DNA of 64,000 nt from Mesorhizobium australicum (GTDB lineage: Bacteria > Pseudomonadota > Alphaproteobacteria > Rhizobiales > Rhizobiaceae), in NCBI RefSeq assembly GCF_900177325.1, contig NZ_FXBL01000004.1:4638501-4702500 (forward strand), in the 5' to 3' direction. The position numbers and the translations under genes are program-made. The notes below the pieces were generated by a model, which did no database searches, was not told the origin of the DNA, and worked only from the letters and a program-made list of their open reading frames with translations. Within the stretch, counting starts at the first letter, position 1. Every line of letters begins with the position of its first letter. Below are positions 8,163 through 16,811 of the stretch, piece by piece.

Positions 8163-9593
8163 ATGGCGCAGGCCAGCCTCATATCGGTATCGGGATATCT
8201 CCCGCTTCTGCGGTTCGACCGCAAGGTCGCGCGGGGAGAACTGCGCTGGTCCGGCCTCGGCGGCTCGGGCCGTGGCCGGCGCGCCGTTGCCGGTTGGGAC
8301 GAGGATCCGCTGACGATGGCGGTCGAGGCCGCACGCGCGCTGGACATCGCCGGCCGCGTGGACGGCGTCGTCTTCGCCTCGACGTCCTCCCCCTTCAATG
8401 ACCGGTCGATGGCCTCGCTGGTCATCGAGGCGACGAGGTTGCCCGCTTCCGCCACCGCACAGGACGTCGGCAACTCGCGCCGGGCGGCTGTGACGGCACT
8501 GCTCAAGGCGCTCCGGTCGGGTGTAGCGGAACTCGTCGTCGCCGGCGAAAAGCGCATGGCGCGCCCGGGCAGCAGCCAGCATCTCAACTGGGGCGACGGC
8601 GCCGGCGCGGCGCTCGTCGGAACGGGCGACGGCTTGGCGAAGCTGCTTGGCGCGGCGACTGTCAATGCTGACCTTCTCGACATCTTCACGGAAGCCGACC
8701 ACGGCCTGCCCTATGGCGCCGAGGACCGGTTCGTGCGCGATGAGGCCGTCGAGCAGATCTACATTCCCGCCGTGAAAGCCGCACTGGCGGATGCCGGCAC
8801 TTCGGGCGCCGACATCGCGATCGCTGTGCTGCCAGAGACGGTGGACGGAACCTACAAGGCGGTCGCCAAGGCGTGTGGATTGACGTGCGCCAATGTCTGC
8901 ACCGAGATCGTCGCACAAGCCGGCGACCTTGGCGCGGCCCTCCCCCTCTTCGGTCTCGCGCTGGCGCTCGACCGGGCGGAACCGGGAGCGAAGATACTTC
9001 TGGCGGGCTTCGGCAATGGCGCCGATGTGCTCGTCCTCGAAGCGACGGGCAAAGGCAGCGGCAAGGCGGCGGACCAACTGAAGAAGGGCGTCGCCCTCAC
9101 CTCCTACTCGCGGCTCCTGAACCTCACCGGCATGCTCGATATGGACTGGGGTCCGCGTGCCGAGGTCAACCAGAAGGTCGCCGCCTCGACGCTGCTGCGT
9201 CATGGACGTGAGATGCATGGCTTCATCGGCGGGCGGGACCGCAAGGGCAACGTCCAGTTTCCGAAGACGCCGGTTCCGGTGCGCCCCGACGCCACCGGGC
9301 CGGAGGAATACGACGACGTGCCGCTGAGCGAGGTGGCCGCCAGGGTCGTTTCGATCACCGCCGATCGGCTCAATTTCACGCCGGATCCGCCGTTTTACTT
9401 CGGCTTGGTGCAGTTCCAGAACGGCGCGCGCGTGGCGATGGAGCATTGCGACATCGAAGGGCGCACGCCCGAAGTCGGCGATCCGGTCCGCATGCGCTTC
9501 CGCGTCAAGGCGATCGACCGGCAGCGTCATTTCCGCACCTATTTCTGGAAGGCGGCGCCTGTCTCGCGCCCCGATCTTCCTGTGGAGGCATAA
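8163..9593 (+). CDS. HMG-CoA synthase-like domain fused to an OB-fold domain, thiolase partner
   Basis: About 476 residues in two parts. Residues 1-330 have the thiolase fold seen in 3-hydroxy-3-methylglutaryl-CoA synthases. Residues 335-476 resemble DUF35 (rubredoxin-like plus OB-fold), with the OB strand FYFGLVQFQNGARV. In the synthase part the position of the nucleophilic Cys appears to be Ser (DVGNSRR, S105). In the ribbon part the expected four Cys are missing around NVQFPKTPVPV. The protein is therefore more likely a scaffold or substrate-binding partner for the thiolase that starts 3 bases after its stop, as BbsA is for BbsB. The ATG at 8163 has GGTGGAGA upstream. Confidence 0.75.
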   Translation: MAQASLISVSGYLPLLRFDRKVARGELRWSGLGGSGRGRRAVAGWDEDPLTMAVEAARALDIAGRVDGVVFASTSSPFNDRSMASLVIEATRLPASATAQDVGNSRRAAVTALLKALRSGVAELVVAGEKRMARPGSSQHLNWGDGAGAALVGTGDGLAKLLGAATVNADLLDIFTEADHGLPYGAEDRFVRDEAVEQIYIPAVKAALADAGTSGADIAIAVLPETVDGTYKAVAKACGLTCANVCTEIVAQAGDLGAALPLFGLALALDRAEPGAKILLAGFGNGADVLVLEATGKGSGKAADQLKKGVALTSYSRLLNLTGMLDMDWGPRAEVNQKVAASTLLRHGREMHGFIGGRDRKGNVQFPKTPVPVRPDATGPEEYDDVPLSEVAARVVSITADRLNFTPDPPFYFGLVQFQNGARVAMEHCDIEGRTPEVGDPVRMRFRVKAIDRQRHFRTYFWKAAPVSRPDLPVEA

Positions 9594-9596
9594 GCC

Positions 9597-10799
9597 ATGG
9601 CAACGGGCATCAAGGACAAGGTCGTCATCCTCGGCATGGGCTGCTCCGAGTTCGGCGAACGCTGGGACATGTCGTCGGACATGCTGATGGTGGAGGCCTT
9701 CATCGAGGCACTGGCTGACGCTGGGATCGAGAAAAGCCAGATCGAGGCGGCCTGGCTCGGCTCAGCGCTCGATGACTTCAACGTCGGCAACTCCGCGCTG
9801 CCGCTGGCGACGGCGCTGCGGCTCCAGAACATTCCGGTGACGCGCGTCGAAAACATGTGCGCGACCGGCAGCGAAGCGCTGCGCGGCGCGGTCTATGCCG
9901 TCGCCTCCGGAGCGGTCGACATCGCCATGGCGCTCGGCGTGGAGAAGCTCAAGGACACCGGCTTCGGCGGCCTGCCGATCCGCACCAAAGGCTCCGTCAA
10001 CGACCTGTGGATGCCCTACGGCTCTGCCCCCGGCACCTTCGCACAGCTCGCCGGCGCCTATCGCGCCAAGCATGGCATCTCCGCCGAAGACCTCAAGCGC
10101 GGCATGGCGCATGTGAGCTGGAAGAGCCACCAGAACGGCGCCAACTCGCCGAAGGCACATTTGCGCAAGCCGGTCGACATGGAGACGATCATCAATGCGC
10201 CTCTGATCGCCGATCCGCTCGGGCTGTTCGACTGTTGCGGCGTGTCTGACGGTGCCGCCTGCGCCATCGTCACGACGCCCGAGATGGCGAAGAGCCTCGG
10301 CAAGGCAGTCGAGGACCTTGTGGCCGTGAAGGCGCTGCAGATCTGCGCCTCGAACGGCTGGGAGAGCCAGTACGGCGAATGGGACGGCGCCTCGGTGCGC
10401 AACACGCAGATGGCAGCGGCGCGCGCCTATCGCGAGGCGGGGATCGCCGATCCGAAGGCCGACATCAGCATGGCCGAGGTGCACGACTGCTTCTCGATCA
10501 CCGAACTGGTGACGATGGAGGATCTCGGTCTGTCCGAAGAAGGCCGCGCCACCTTCGACTTCCTCGACGGCCGCTACGACCGCGACGGCGCCCTGCCGGC
10601 ACAGGTGGATGGCGGGCTGAAGTGCTTCGGCCATCCGGTCGGGGCGTCCGGCCTGCGCATGGCCTACGAGGTCCATGCCCAGCTGCTCGGGCGCGCCGGA
10701 CAGCGTCAGCTGCGCAAGGTCGACTTCGGCCTGACGCACAATCTCGGCGGTCAGCCGTCGAACTCGGTTTCCTCGGTCTCGATCTTCGGCCGTCTATAG
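9597..10799 (+). CDS. Thiolase of the SCP-x/acetyl-CoA acetyltransferase type
   Basis: Cleaves a 3-ketoacyl-CoA with free CoA. It has 400 residues. The nucleophilic Cys is in NMCATGSEAL (C88) and the catalytic His in KCFGHPVGASG; EVHDCFSI is a further SCP-x-type motif. It follows the fused synthase-like/OB-fold gene by 3 bases and precedes a MaoC gene by 12, so one operon is clear. Thiolases of this branch that need a DUF35-type partner often handle bulky or ring-bearing acyl chains (for example BbsAB). Confidence 0.9.
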   Translation: MATGIKDKVVILGMGCSEFGERWDMSSDMLMVEAFIEALADAGIEKSQIEAAWLGSALDDFNVGNSALPLATALRLQNIPVTRVENMCATGSEALRGAVYAVASGAVDIAMALGVEKLKDTGFGGLPIRTKGSVNDLWMPYGSAPGTFAQLAGAYRAKHGISAEDLKRGMAHVSWKSHQNGANSPKAHLRKPVDMETIINAPLIADPLGLFDCCGVSDGAACAIVTTPEMAKSLGKAVEDLVAVKALQICASNGWESQYGEWDGASVRNTQMAAARAYREAGIADPKADISMAEVHDCFSITELVTMEDLGLSEEGRATFDFLDGRYDRDGALPAQVDGGLKCFGHPVGASGLRMAYEVHAQLLGRAGQRQLRKVDFGLTHNLGGQPSNSVSSVSIFGRL

Positions 10800-10811
10800 G
10801 GAGTTTCAGGA

Positions 10812-11264
10812 ATGGCCGGACGCTGGTTCGAACAGTTCGTCGAGGGCGAGGTGATCGTCCACGACACGCGCCGCACGGTGACCGAGACGGACAACGTGCT
10901 GTTCACGACGCTGTCGATGAACCCGGCCGCGATCCATCTCGACCACGACTATTCGTCGAGAACGGAATTCGGCAAGCCGCTAATGAACTCGGTCTTCACG
11001 CTCGGACTGGTCGTCGGCCTGACCATCGCCGACACGACCTTGGGCACCACCGTCGGCAATCTCGGCTTCGAGGAGGTGAAGTATCCGAGGCCGGTCTTTG
11101 CCGGCGACACGATCCACTCGGAGACCACGATCCTCGCCAAACGCGAGTCGAAGTCTAGGCCGACTCAAGGGATCGTCACCTTCCTCCATCGCGGGCTCAA
11201 CCAGCGCGACGAGGTGGTGTGCGAGTGCCGCCGGCTGGCCCTGATGATGAAGGCGCCCGCATGA
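10812..11264 (+). CDS. MaoC-like enoyl-CoA hydratase
   Basis: Single hot-dog domain of 150 residues with the hydratase-type segment NPAAIHLDHDY. It resembles mesaconyl-/methylmalyl-CoA hydratases. The next gene is a CitE-like lyase whose ATG overlaps this stop (ATGA), a pairing also known for hydratase plus malyl-CoA lyase in the ethylmalonyl-CoA pathway. Together they could hydrate a branched or dicarboxylic enoyl-CoA and then split it. The start follows AGGGAG by a few bases. Confidence 0.85.
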   Translation: MAGRWFEQFVEGEVIVHDTRRTVTETDNVLFTTLSMNPAAIHLDHDYSSRTEFGKPLMNSVFTLGLVVGLTIADTTLGTTVGNLGFEEVKYPRPVFAGDTIHSETTILAKRESKSRPTQGIVTFLHRGLNQRDEVVCECRRLALMMKAPA

Positions 11265-12130
11265 GGCTGACCTCGCTCCTCTTCGTCCCGGCGGACTCGG
11301 CAAAGAAGTTCGAGAAGGCCAAGGGCGTCGGCGCCGACGGGCTGATCCTCGACCTGGAGGATTCGGTCGCGCCGCCGAACAAGGCAGCCGCGCGAGAAAC
11401 GCTGTCCGGCTGGATCGACGCATCCAACGGTGAGCGGGACTGGAGTTTCTGGGTGCGGGTCAACCCGCTCGATAGCGGCATGACGGCGGACGATCTGAAG
11501 GCGGTGGTGCGGCCTGGTCTGGACGGCATCGTCTTGCCGAAGTCGAACGGCGGCCAGGACGTCGCGACCCTGTCATTTATGATCGATCCGCTGGAGGCCG
11601 CGGCCGGCATGCCGAAGGGCCATGTGAAGATCCTCGTGGTGGCCACCGAGACGGCGGCGGCGATGTTCAATCTAGCCTCATATGCACCGGCACATCCGCG
11701 CCTCGCCGCGCTGACCTGGGGCGCGGAAGACCTGGGAACCGTGGTCGGCGCGACCTCCAACAAGGAGCCCGACGGCAACTGGACCCAGCCCTATCAGCTC
11801 GCGCGTTCGCTCTGCCTGTTCGCGGCGGCCAATGCCGGTGTGCAGGCGCTCGACACGCTCTATGCGGACTTCCGCAACCCCGAGGGGCTGGAAGCCTCAT
11901 GCCGCGTGTCGCGACGCGACGGCTTCACCGGACGGCTCGCGATCCATCCCGACCAGGTTGCCGGCATACGCCGGGCCTTTGCGCCGAGCGAGGAGGACGT
12001 CGCGCTGGCGCGGCGGATCGTGGCTGCGTTCGACGGCAATCCCGGCCTCGGCACGATCGGGCTGGACGGCAAGATGTACGACATTCCCCACCTCAAACAG
12101 GCCCGGCGCACGCTGGCCTCGGTGGGATGA
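11261..12130 (+). CDS. HpcH/HpaI (CitE-like) acyl-CoA lyase
   Basis: TIM-barrel lyase of 289 residues in the citrate lyase beta / malyl-CoA lyase family, which makes or cleaves beta-hydroxyacyl-CoA with Mg2+. Visible motifs are LFVPADSAKKFEKA at the N-terminus, DLEDSV (the acidic metal site), VRVNP (the CoA/oxyanion Arg), ATETAAA (metal Glu) and WGAEDLG (metal Asp). Translation is coupled to the MaoC gene (ATGA overlap). The most likely products are acetyl-CoA or propionyl-CoA and an oxo-acid, but the substrate is not determined. Confidence 0.87.
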   Translation: MRLTSLLFVPADSAKKFEKAKGVGADGLILDLEDSVAPPNKAAARETLSGWIDASNGERDWSFWVRVNPLDSGMTADDLKAVVRPGLDGIVLPKSNGGQDVATLSFMIDPLEAAAGMPKGHVKILVVATETAAAMFNLASYAPAHPRLAALTWGAEDLGTVVGATSNKEPDGNWTQPYQLARSLCLFAAANAGVQALDTLYADFRNPEGLEASCRVSRRDGFTGRLAIHPDQVAGIRRAFAPSEEDVALARRIVAAFDGNPGLGTIGLDGKMYDIPHLKQARRTLASVG

Positions 12131-12144
12131 CAGAGGAGGCTATC

Positions 12145-13320
12145 GTGGCAGTCAGCGCTGAGGAACGCGAGGACACGCTCAACTCGATCCGCGACGGCGT
12201 GCGCGGCGTGGTGCGCAAATTCGACGACGAATACTGGCTGGAGCGCGACGAAGACGGCAAGTTCCCGGACGAGTTCCACCGCGCCATGGCGGATGCCGGC
12301 TGGCTAGGCATCACCATGCCTGAGGAATATGGCGGGTCGGGGCTGGGCGTCACCGAAGCGGCGATCATGATGCACGAAGTCGCCAACAATGGCGGCGGCA
12401 TGGCAGCGGCCTCGTCGGTCCATATCAACCTGTTCGGGCCGCACCCGATCGTCGTCTTCGGCAATCACGAGCAGAAGTCGGAGTGGATACCGCGCCTGGT
12501 CGCGGGCAAGGACAAGGTCGCCTTCGGCGTGACCGAACCCGACGCCGGTCTCGACACCACCCGCATCAAGACCTTCGCGGAAAAAGTGCCGGGCGGCTAC
12601 AAGGTGCGCGGCCAGAAGGTCTGGACGTCGACCGCGCAGGTGGCGTCGAAGATCATGCTGCTCACCCGCACCACGCGCTACGAGGACTGCAAGCGCCCGA
12701 CCGACGGCATCACGATCTTCTACACCGACCTCGACCGCTCGAAGATCGAGGTGCAGCGCATCCCGAAAATGGGCCGCAAGGCAGTCGATTCGAACGCGAT
12801 CTTCATCGAGGACCTGTTCATTCCCGACGAACATCGCATCGGCGAGGAAGGCAAGGGCTTCTCCTACATCCTCCACTCGCTGAATCCCGAACGCATCCTC
12901 GTGGGAACCGAGGCCGTCGCGATCGGGCGCGATGCGCTCGGCCGCGCAGCGAAATATGCCAAGGAGCGCGTGGTGTTCAGCCGGCCGATCGGCCAAAACC
13001 AGGGCATCCAGCATCCGCTCGCCGAAAAGTGGATGTATCTGGAATCGGCCTGGCTGATGCTGATGAAGGCGGCCGAGCTCTACGATTCCCACAAGCCCTG
13101 CGGCGCGGAGGCCAATGCCGGCAAGTTCCTCGGCGCGCGCGCGGGCTACGACGCCTGCCTGCAGGCCGTGTTGACACATGGCGGCTTCGGCTACGCCAAG
13201 GAATATCACGTCGAGCGCCTGCTGCGCGAAGTGACCGTCACCCGCATCGCGCCGGTGACCGAGCAGCTCATCCAGAGCTTCATCGCCGAGAAGGTCCTCG
13301 ACCTTCCCAAGAGCTACTGA
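12145..13320 (+). CDS. Acyl-CoA dehydrogenase
   Basis: FAD enzyme of about 391 residues. GVTEPDAGLD and GQKVWTSTAQ mark the flavin and substrate loops. The IYEGT motif is replaced by RIAPVTEQ, and a Glu is present in SLNPERI, the LCAD/isovaleryl-type base position. Two starts are possible. The GTG at 12145 has AGAGGAGG 5 bases upstream and is preferred; an in-frame ATG at 12127 overlaps the preceding stop and would add six residues. It is a member of the thiolase operon. Confidence 0.88.
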   Translation: MAVSAEEREDTLNSIRDGVRGVVRKFDDEYWLERDEDGKFPDEFHRAMADAGWLGITMPEEYGGSGLGVTEAAIMMHEVANNGGGMAAASSVHINLFGPHPIVVFGNHEQKSEWIPRLVAGKDKVAFGVTEPDAGLDTTRIKTFAEKVPGGYKVRGQKVWTSTAQVASKIMLLTRTTRYEDCKRPTDGITIFYTDLDRSKIEVQRIPKMGRKAVDSNAIFIEDLFIPDEHRIGEEGKGFSYILHSLNPERILVGTEAVAIGRDALGRAAKYAKERVVFSRPIGQNQGIQHPLAEKWMYLESAWLMLMKAAELYDSHKPCGAEANAGKFLGARAGYDACLQAVLTHGGFGYAKEYHVERLLREVTVTRIAPVTEQLIQSFIAEKVLDLPKSY

Positions 13321-13364
13321 CCGCGGCGCCCGACGGGCAAGAATCATATCAGGAGGAGGCGTTC

Positions 13365-14279
13365 ATGGTTCTGATGGACGGAAAGGTCGTGGTGGTGACC
13401 GGTTCGGCGCGCGGCGTCGGCAGGGCGGTCGCCGTCGAGATGGCGCGGGCGGGCGCGGCGGTCGTGGTCAACGACCTCGGCGTTTCCCTCTCCGGCGAAG
13501 GCGGAGGCGACACCCAGCCCGCCGAGGAAGTCGTGGCCGAGATCGAGGCGCTCGGTGGCCGGGCGGTGGCGAACTACGGCTCGGTCGCCAGCTGGAACGA
13601 CGCGCAGGCCATGGTGCGCGCCGCCGTCGACAATTTTGGCCGCATCGACGCCGTGGTGAACAATGCCGGAAACCTGCGCGACGTGCTGTTTCACAAGATG
13701 ACGGAGGAGGATTTCGACGCGGTCATCGGCGTGCATCTCAAGGGCAGCTTCAACGTCTCGCGCGCGGCCGCGCCCTATTTCAAGGAACAGGCGAGCGGCG
13801 CCTATGTGCACATGGCCTCGACGTCCGGGCTGATCGGCAATTTCGGCCAGGCGAACTATTCGGCCGCCAAGCTCGGCATCGTCGCTCTGTCCAAGTCGAT
13901 CGCGCTCGACATGCAGCGTTTCAACGTGCGCTCCAACGCGGTGGCCCCCTTCGCCTGGACCCGCATGGTCTCCTCGATCCCCACCGACACGCCGGAGCAG
14001 CAGAAGCGTGTCGAGGGCCTGAAAAAGCTTGTTCCGGAAAAGGTGGCCGCGCTGTGTGTCGCGCTCTGCTCGGACGCCGCAAAGGACGTCACCGGACAGG
14101 TGTTCGGCTCGCGCAACAACGAGATCTACCTGTTCTCGCAACCGCGCCCAATCCGCACCGCCCACACGGCCGAGGGCTGGACGCCCGAGGCGATTGTCGA
14201 GCGCGTCATCCCACAGTTCCGCAACGACTTCTATCCGCTGCACCGCTCCGGCGACGTCTTCACCTGGGATCCTGTCTGA
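13365..14279 (+). CDS. SDR resembling the dehydrogenase part of MFE-2
   Basis: 304-residue SDR with TGSARGVGRA, a long insertion after the second strand (GVSLSGEGGGDTQPAEEV) typical of peroxisomal multifunctional enzyme 2, NNAG, and YSAAK as catalytic Tyr/Lys. It would oxidise a (3R)-hydroxyacyl-CoA. AGGAGGAGG lies 5 bases upstream of the ATG. The stop overlaps the ATG of the next gene, a double hot-dog MaoC hydratase, so the pair is a split MFE-2. Confidence 0.87.
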   Translation: MVLMDGKVVVVTGSARGVGRAVAVEMARAGAAVVVNDLGVSLSGEGGGDTQPAEEVVAEIEALGGRAVANYGSVASWNDAQAMVRAAVDNFGRIDAVVNNAGNLRDVLFHKMTEEDFDAVIGVHLKGSFNVSRAAAPYFKEQASGAYVHMASTSGLIGNFGQANYSAAKLGIVALSKSIALDMQRFNVRSNAVAPFAWTRMVSSIPTDTPEQQKRVEGLKKLVPEKVAALCVALCSDAAKDVTGQVFGSRNNEIYLFSQPRPIRTAHTAEGWTPEAIVERVIPQFRNDFYPLHRSGDVFTWDPV

Positions 14280-15130
14280 TGGTCTTCGATCCGGATCGTC
14301 TGCGCAACTGGGACTTCGGCGAGCAACGGCAGTCCTACGCGTCACGCGACGCGATCCTCTATGCGCTCGGCGTCGGTCTTCCGCTCCTGCCGGGCGAAAG
14401 CGGCGACCTCAATTTCGTCGTCGAGGACCGGCTGCGCGTCCTGCCGTCCTTCGCGGTTACCCTCGCAACGCCCGGCATGTGGCCGAAGATACCGGAACTC
14501 GACATCGACTGGGTCAAGGTCCTGCACATGGCGCATGCGGCGCGTTTCGAAGCCCCGCTGCCGACGCAGGCCGAGGTCGTCAGCCGCGCCCGCATCACGG
14601 AGCTCTATGACCGCGGTGCCGACAAGGGATCGGTCTGCATCCTGCAGCGGCAGGTGCGGGACGCGAAGGACGGTACGGTCTACTGTACCATCGACCAGAC
14701 GGTCGCGATGCGGGGCAATGGCGGTTTCGGCGGCAATCCCATGCCGAAGGTCGAGCGGCCCGAACCGCCGTCGCGAGCGCCAGACCATGTCGAATGCGTG
14801 CAGACCTCGCCGCGGGCCGCGCTGATCTACCGCCTTTCGGGCGACTACAATCCGCTCCATGCCGACTACGACGTGGCGCGCAAAGCCGGCTACAGACAGC
14901 CGATCCTGCACGGCCTCGCCTCCTATGGCACCGTCTGCGCCGTGGTGCTGCGCGCCTTCTGCGATGGCGATCCGGCGCGGCTGAAATCGCTCAATCTCCG
15001 TTTCTCCGGCGTCGTCATGCCGGGCGACGCGCTCGACTTCTCGTGCTGGAAGGACGGCAGCCGCATCCTGTTCGAGGCGCGGGTCGGCGACCGGACGGTC
15101 ATGGATCAGGGCGTCGCGGAGATCGGCTAG
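14279..15130 (+). CDS. MaoC-type (R)-specific enoyl-CoA hydratase 2
   Basis: 283 residues with two hot-dog repeats. The C-terminal repeat carries the hydratase-2 motif SGDYNPLHADYDVA, supplying the catalytic Asp and His, followed by QPILHGLASYG. It hydrates trans-2-enoyl-CoA to the (3R)-hydroxyacyl-CoA, which the SDR encoded immediately upstream (ATGA overlap) could oxidise. This route uses the opposite stereochemistry to crotonase-type hydratases. Confidence 0.88.
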   Translation: MVFDPDRLRNWDFGEQRQSYASRDAILYALGVGLPLLPGESGDLNFVVEDRLRVLPSFAVTLATPGMWPKIPELDIDWVKVLHMAHAARFEAPLPTQAEVVSRARITELYDRGADKGSVCILQRQVRDAKDGTVYCTIDQTVAMRGNGGFGGNPMPKVERPEPPSRAPDHVECVQTSPRAALIYRLSGDYNPLHADYDVARKAGYRQPILHGLASYGTVCAVVLRAFCDGDPARLKSLNLRFSGVVMPGDALDFSCWKDGSRILFEARVGDRTVMDQGVAEIG

Positions 15131-15161
15131 GCCGCGTCATCGCATCGATTGGGAGGGCCGC

Positions 15162-16001
15162 ATGAAGACATGGTTCATCACCGGCGCGACCCGCGGCCTC
15201 GGGCAGGCGACGGCTCTGGCTGCGCTAGAGGCAGGCGATCGCGTCATCGCGACAGGCCGTGACAGGGCTGTCGTCAGCGAAGCACTTGGTCCAGACGGCG
15301 ACAGGCTGCTGTCGGCTCGGCTGGATGTGACGGATCAGTCCAGCATCGACGCCGCCGTTCGAGACTCGGTCGAGCGTTTCGGACGCATCGACGTGCTGGT
15401 CAACAATGCCGGCTACGGCCAGCTCGGCGCATTCGAGGAGATCTCACCTGAAGCGGTAGAGCGGCAGTTTGCCACCAACGTCTTCGGCGTCTTCGCCGTG
15501 ACGAGGGCGATCCTGCCGCTGATGCGGGCGCAGCGGGCCGGCCATGTCATCACCATCTCGTCCATGGTCGGCGCGGTCGGCGTCGACGGCGGCTCGATCT
15601 ACGCGGCGACGAAGTTCGCTGTGTCCGGCTGGTCGGAATCGCTCAGCCATGAACTGGCTCGCTTCGGCATCAAGGTAACCGCGGTCTATCCGGGCTATTT
15701 CCGCACCGACTTTCTCGACCGCAGCTCGATGCGGCTGGCGGACCTGTCTCTTGAAGATTACGCGAGGACGACCGCCACGGCCACCGAGCGGCGGTCCTCG
15801 CGCAATCATCGCCAGGCCGGCGATCCCGCTGCCTTCGGTCGCGCAATGGTCGAGCTAGCACGGTCGCCTGAATCGCCGGTCTGGTTGGTCGCAGGCCGCG
15901 ACGCCCTGCGCACGATCGGCGAGCGCAATGCCGCGCAGACATCCGCTATGGATGCCTGGCACACGCTCTCGGCCTCGACCGACTTTCCCGAAGGCGCCTG
16001 A
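15162..16001 (+). CDS. Short-chain dehydrogenase
   Basis: 279-residue classical SDR: TGATRGLGQATA as cofactor loop, NNAGYGQ, and YAATK as catalytic Tyr/Lys. The long C-terminal tail (about 70 residues after the VYPGYF segment) is typical of the oxidoreductase/retinol-dehydrogenase-like branch. GGGAGG precedes the ATG. It is last in the plus-strand operon that starts at 8163. The substrate is unknown. Confidence 0.85.
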   Translation: MKTWFITGATRGLGQATALAALEAGDRVIATGRDRAVVSEALGPDGDRLLSARLDVTDQSSIDAAVRDSVERFGRIDVLVNNAGYGQLGAFEEISPEAVERQFATNVFGVFAVTRAILPLMRAQRAGHVITISSMVGAVGVDGGSIYAATKFAVSGWSESLSHELARFGIKVTAVYPGYFRTDFLDRSSMRLADLSLEDYARTTATATERRSSRNHRQAGDPAAFGRAMVELARSPESPVWLVAGRDALRTIGERNAAQTSAMDAWHTLSASTDFPEGA

Positions 16002-16012
16002 GTCGTCTTGTT

Positions 16013-16768
16013 TTATTCGATGAAGCGGCTGCCGAGCGTCTCGATGTCGCCGCGCGACAATTGCAGGGCGCGCTCGGCATAGGTGGCCATGTCGCCGAAG
16101 TCGCGCGAGACCGTTGCGAACATCGCATCGAGATAGGCTGCGTTCGCGGTGATCATCGGCTCGATCAGGTGATCGGCCACTGCGCCATAATCGACGCCAT
16201 GGCTGTGCATGATCAACCGCCGATAGAGGGCATCGCGCGCGGCGTTGGTCTTGAGATAGTCTTCCATGATGTCGTCGCGGTTGACGCCGAGCAGGTCCAG
16301 CAGCATCGCGACCACCACGCCGGTGCGATCCTTGCCGGCAGCGCAATGGACGACGACGGGCGTTTCCGTTTCGGCGAGCGTGCGGAAGTAGCGGCGGTAG
16401 ATCGCGGCAAAGTCGGCAGGCAGGGTCGCATAGATACTCTTCATGACGTCGGCACAGGCCTGCGCCGACGAGCCGGGGTTCGCGAGCACGGCATAGAGGT
16501 CGCCATGCCGGATCATATGCGGCTCGCTCACGACCATAAAATCGGCAATGGACAGAAGCGGCGACGGGCTCCGCGCCTTCTCGGCTTCACTGCGCAGGTC
16601 GAAGGCGGTGCGGACCTTCAGGCGCCGCATCGCCTCTGCGCCGGCCTCGCCGAGGCCTTCGAAGGCGCCGCCGCGATAAATGGTTCGCGCCTTCACCCGG
16701 CCGCCGCTGGCCGGATAGGCCGCCACCGAGCGGAAGTTCAGCGCGCCGTCTACAACCATCTCGTCCAT
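16013..16768 (-). CDS. Tyrosine/serine protein phosphatase-like protein
   Basis: 251 residues with the phosphatase P-loop HCAAGKDRTG at 141-150 (Cys142, Asp147, Arg148). The Asp next to Arg gives the lipid-phosphatase-like CX3KXRT form seen in bacterial MptpB- and LipA-type enzymes. FDLRSEAE is the conserved strand near residue 57. It is convergent with the SDR and follows another SDR gene on the same strand by 43 bases. Its job in a catabolic island is unclear: regulation or dephosphorylation of a metabolite are both open. Confidence 0.85.
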   Translation of the reverse strand: MDEMVVDGALNFRSVAAYPASGGRVKARTIYRGGAFEGLGEAGAEAMRRLKVRTAFDLRSEAEKARSPSPLLSIADFMVVSEPHMIRHGDLYAVLANPGSSAQACADVMKSIYATLPADFAAIYRRYFRTLAETETPVVVHCAAGKDRTGVVVAMLLDLLGVNRDDIMEDYLKTNAARDALYRRLIMHSHGVDYGAVADHLIEPMITANAAYLDAMFATVSRDFGDMATYAERALQLSRGDIETLGSRFIE

Positions 16769-16811
16769 TCGATGCCTGTCATTGTCGAGGTCACCGCCGG
16801 CGTTCCCGGCA

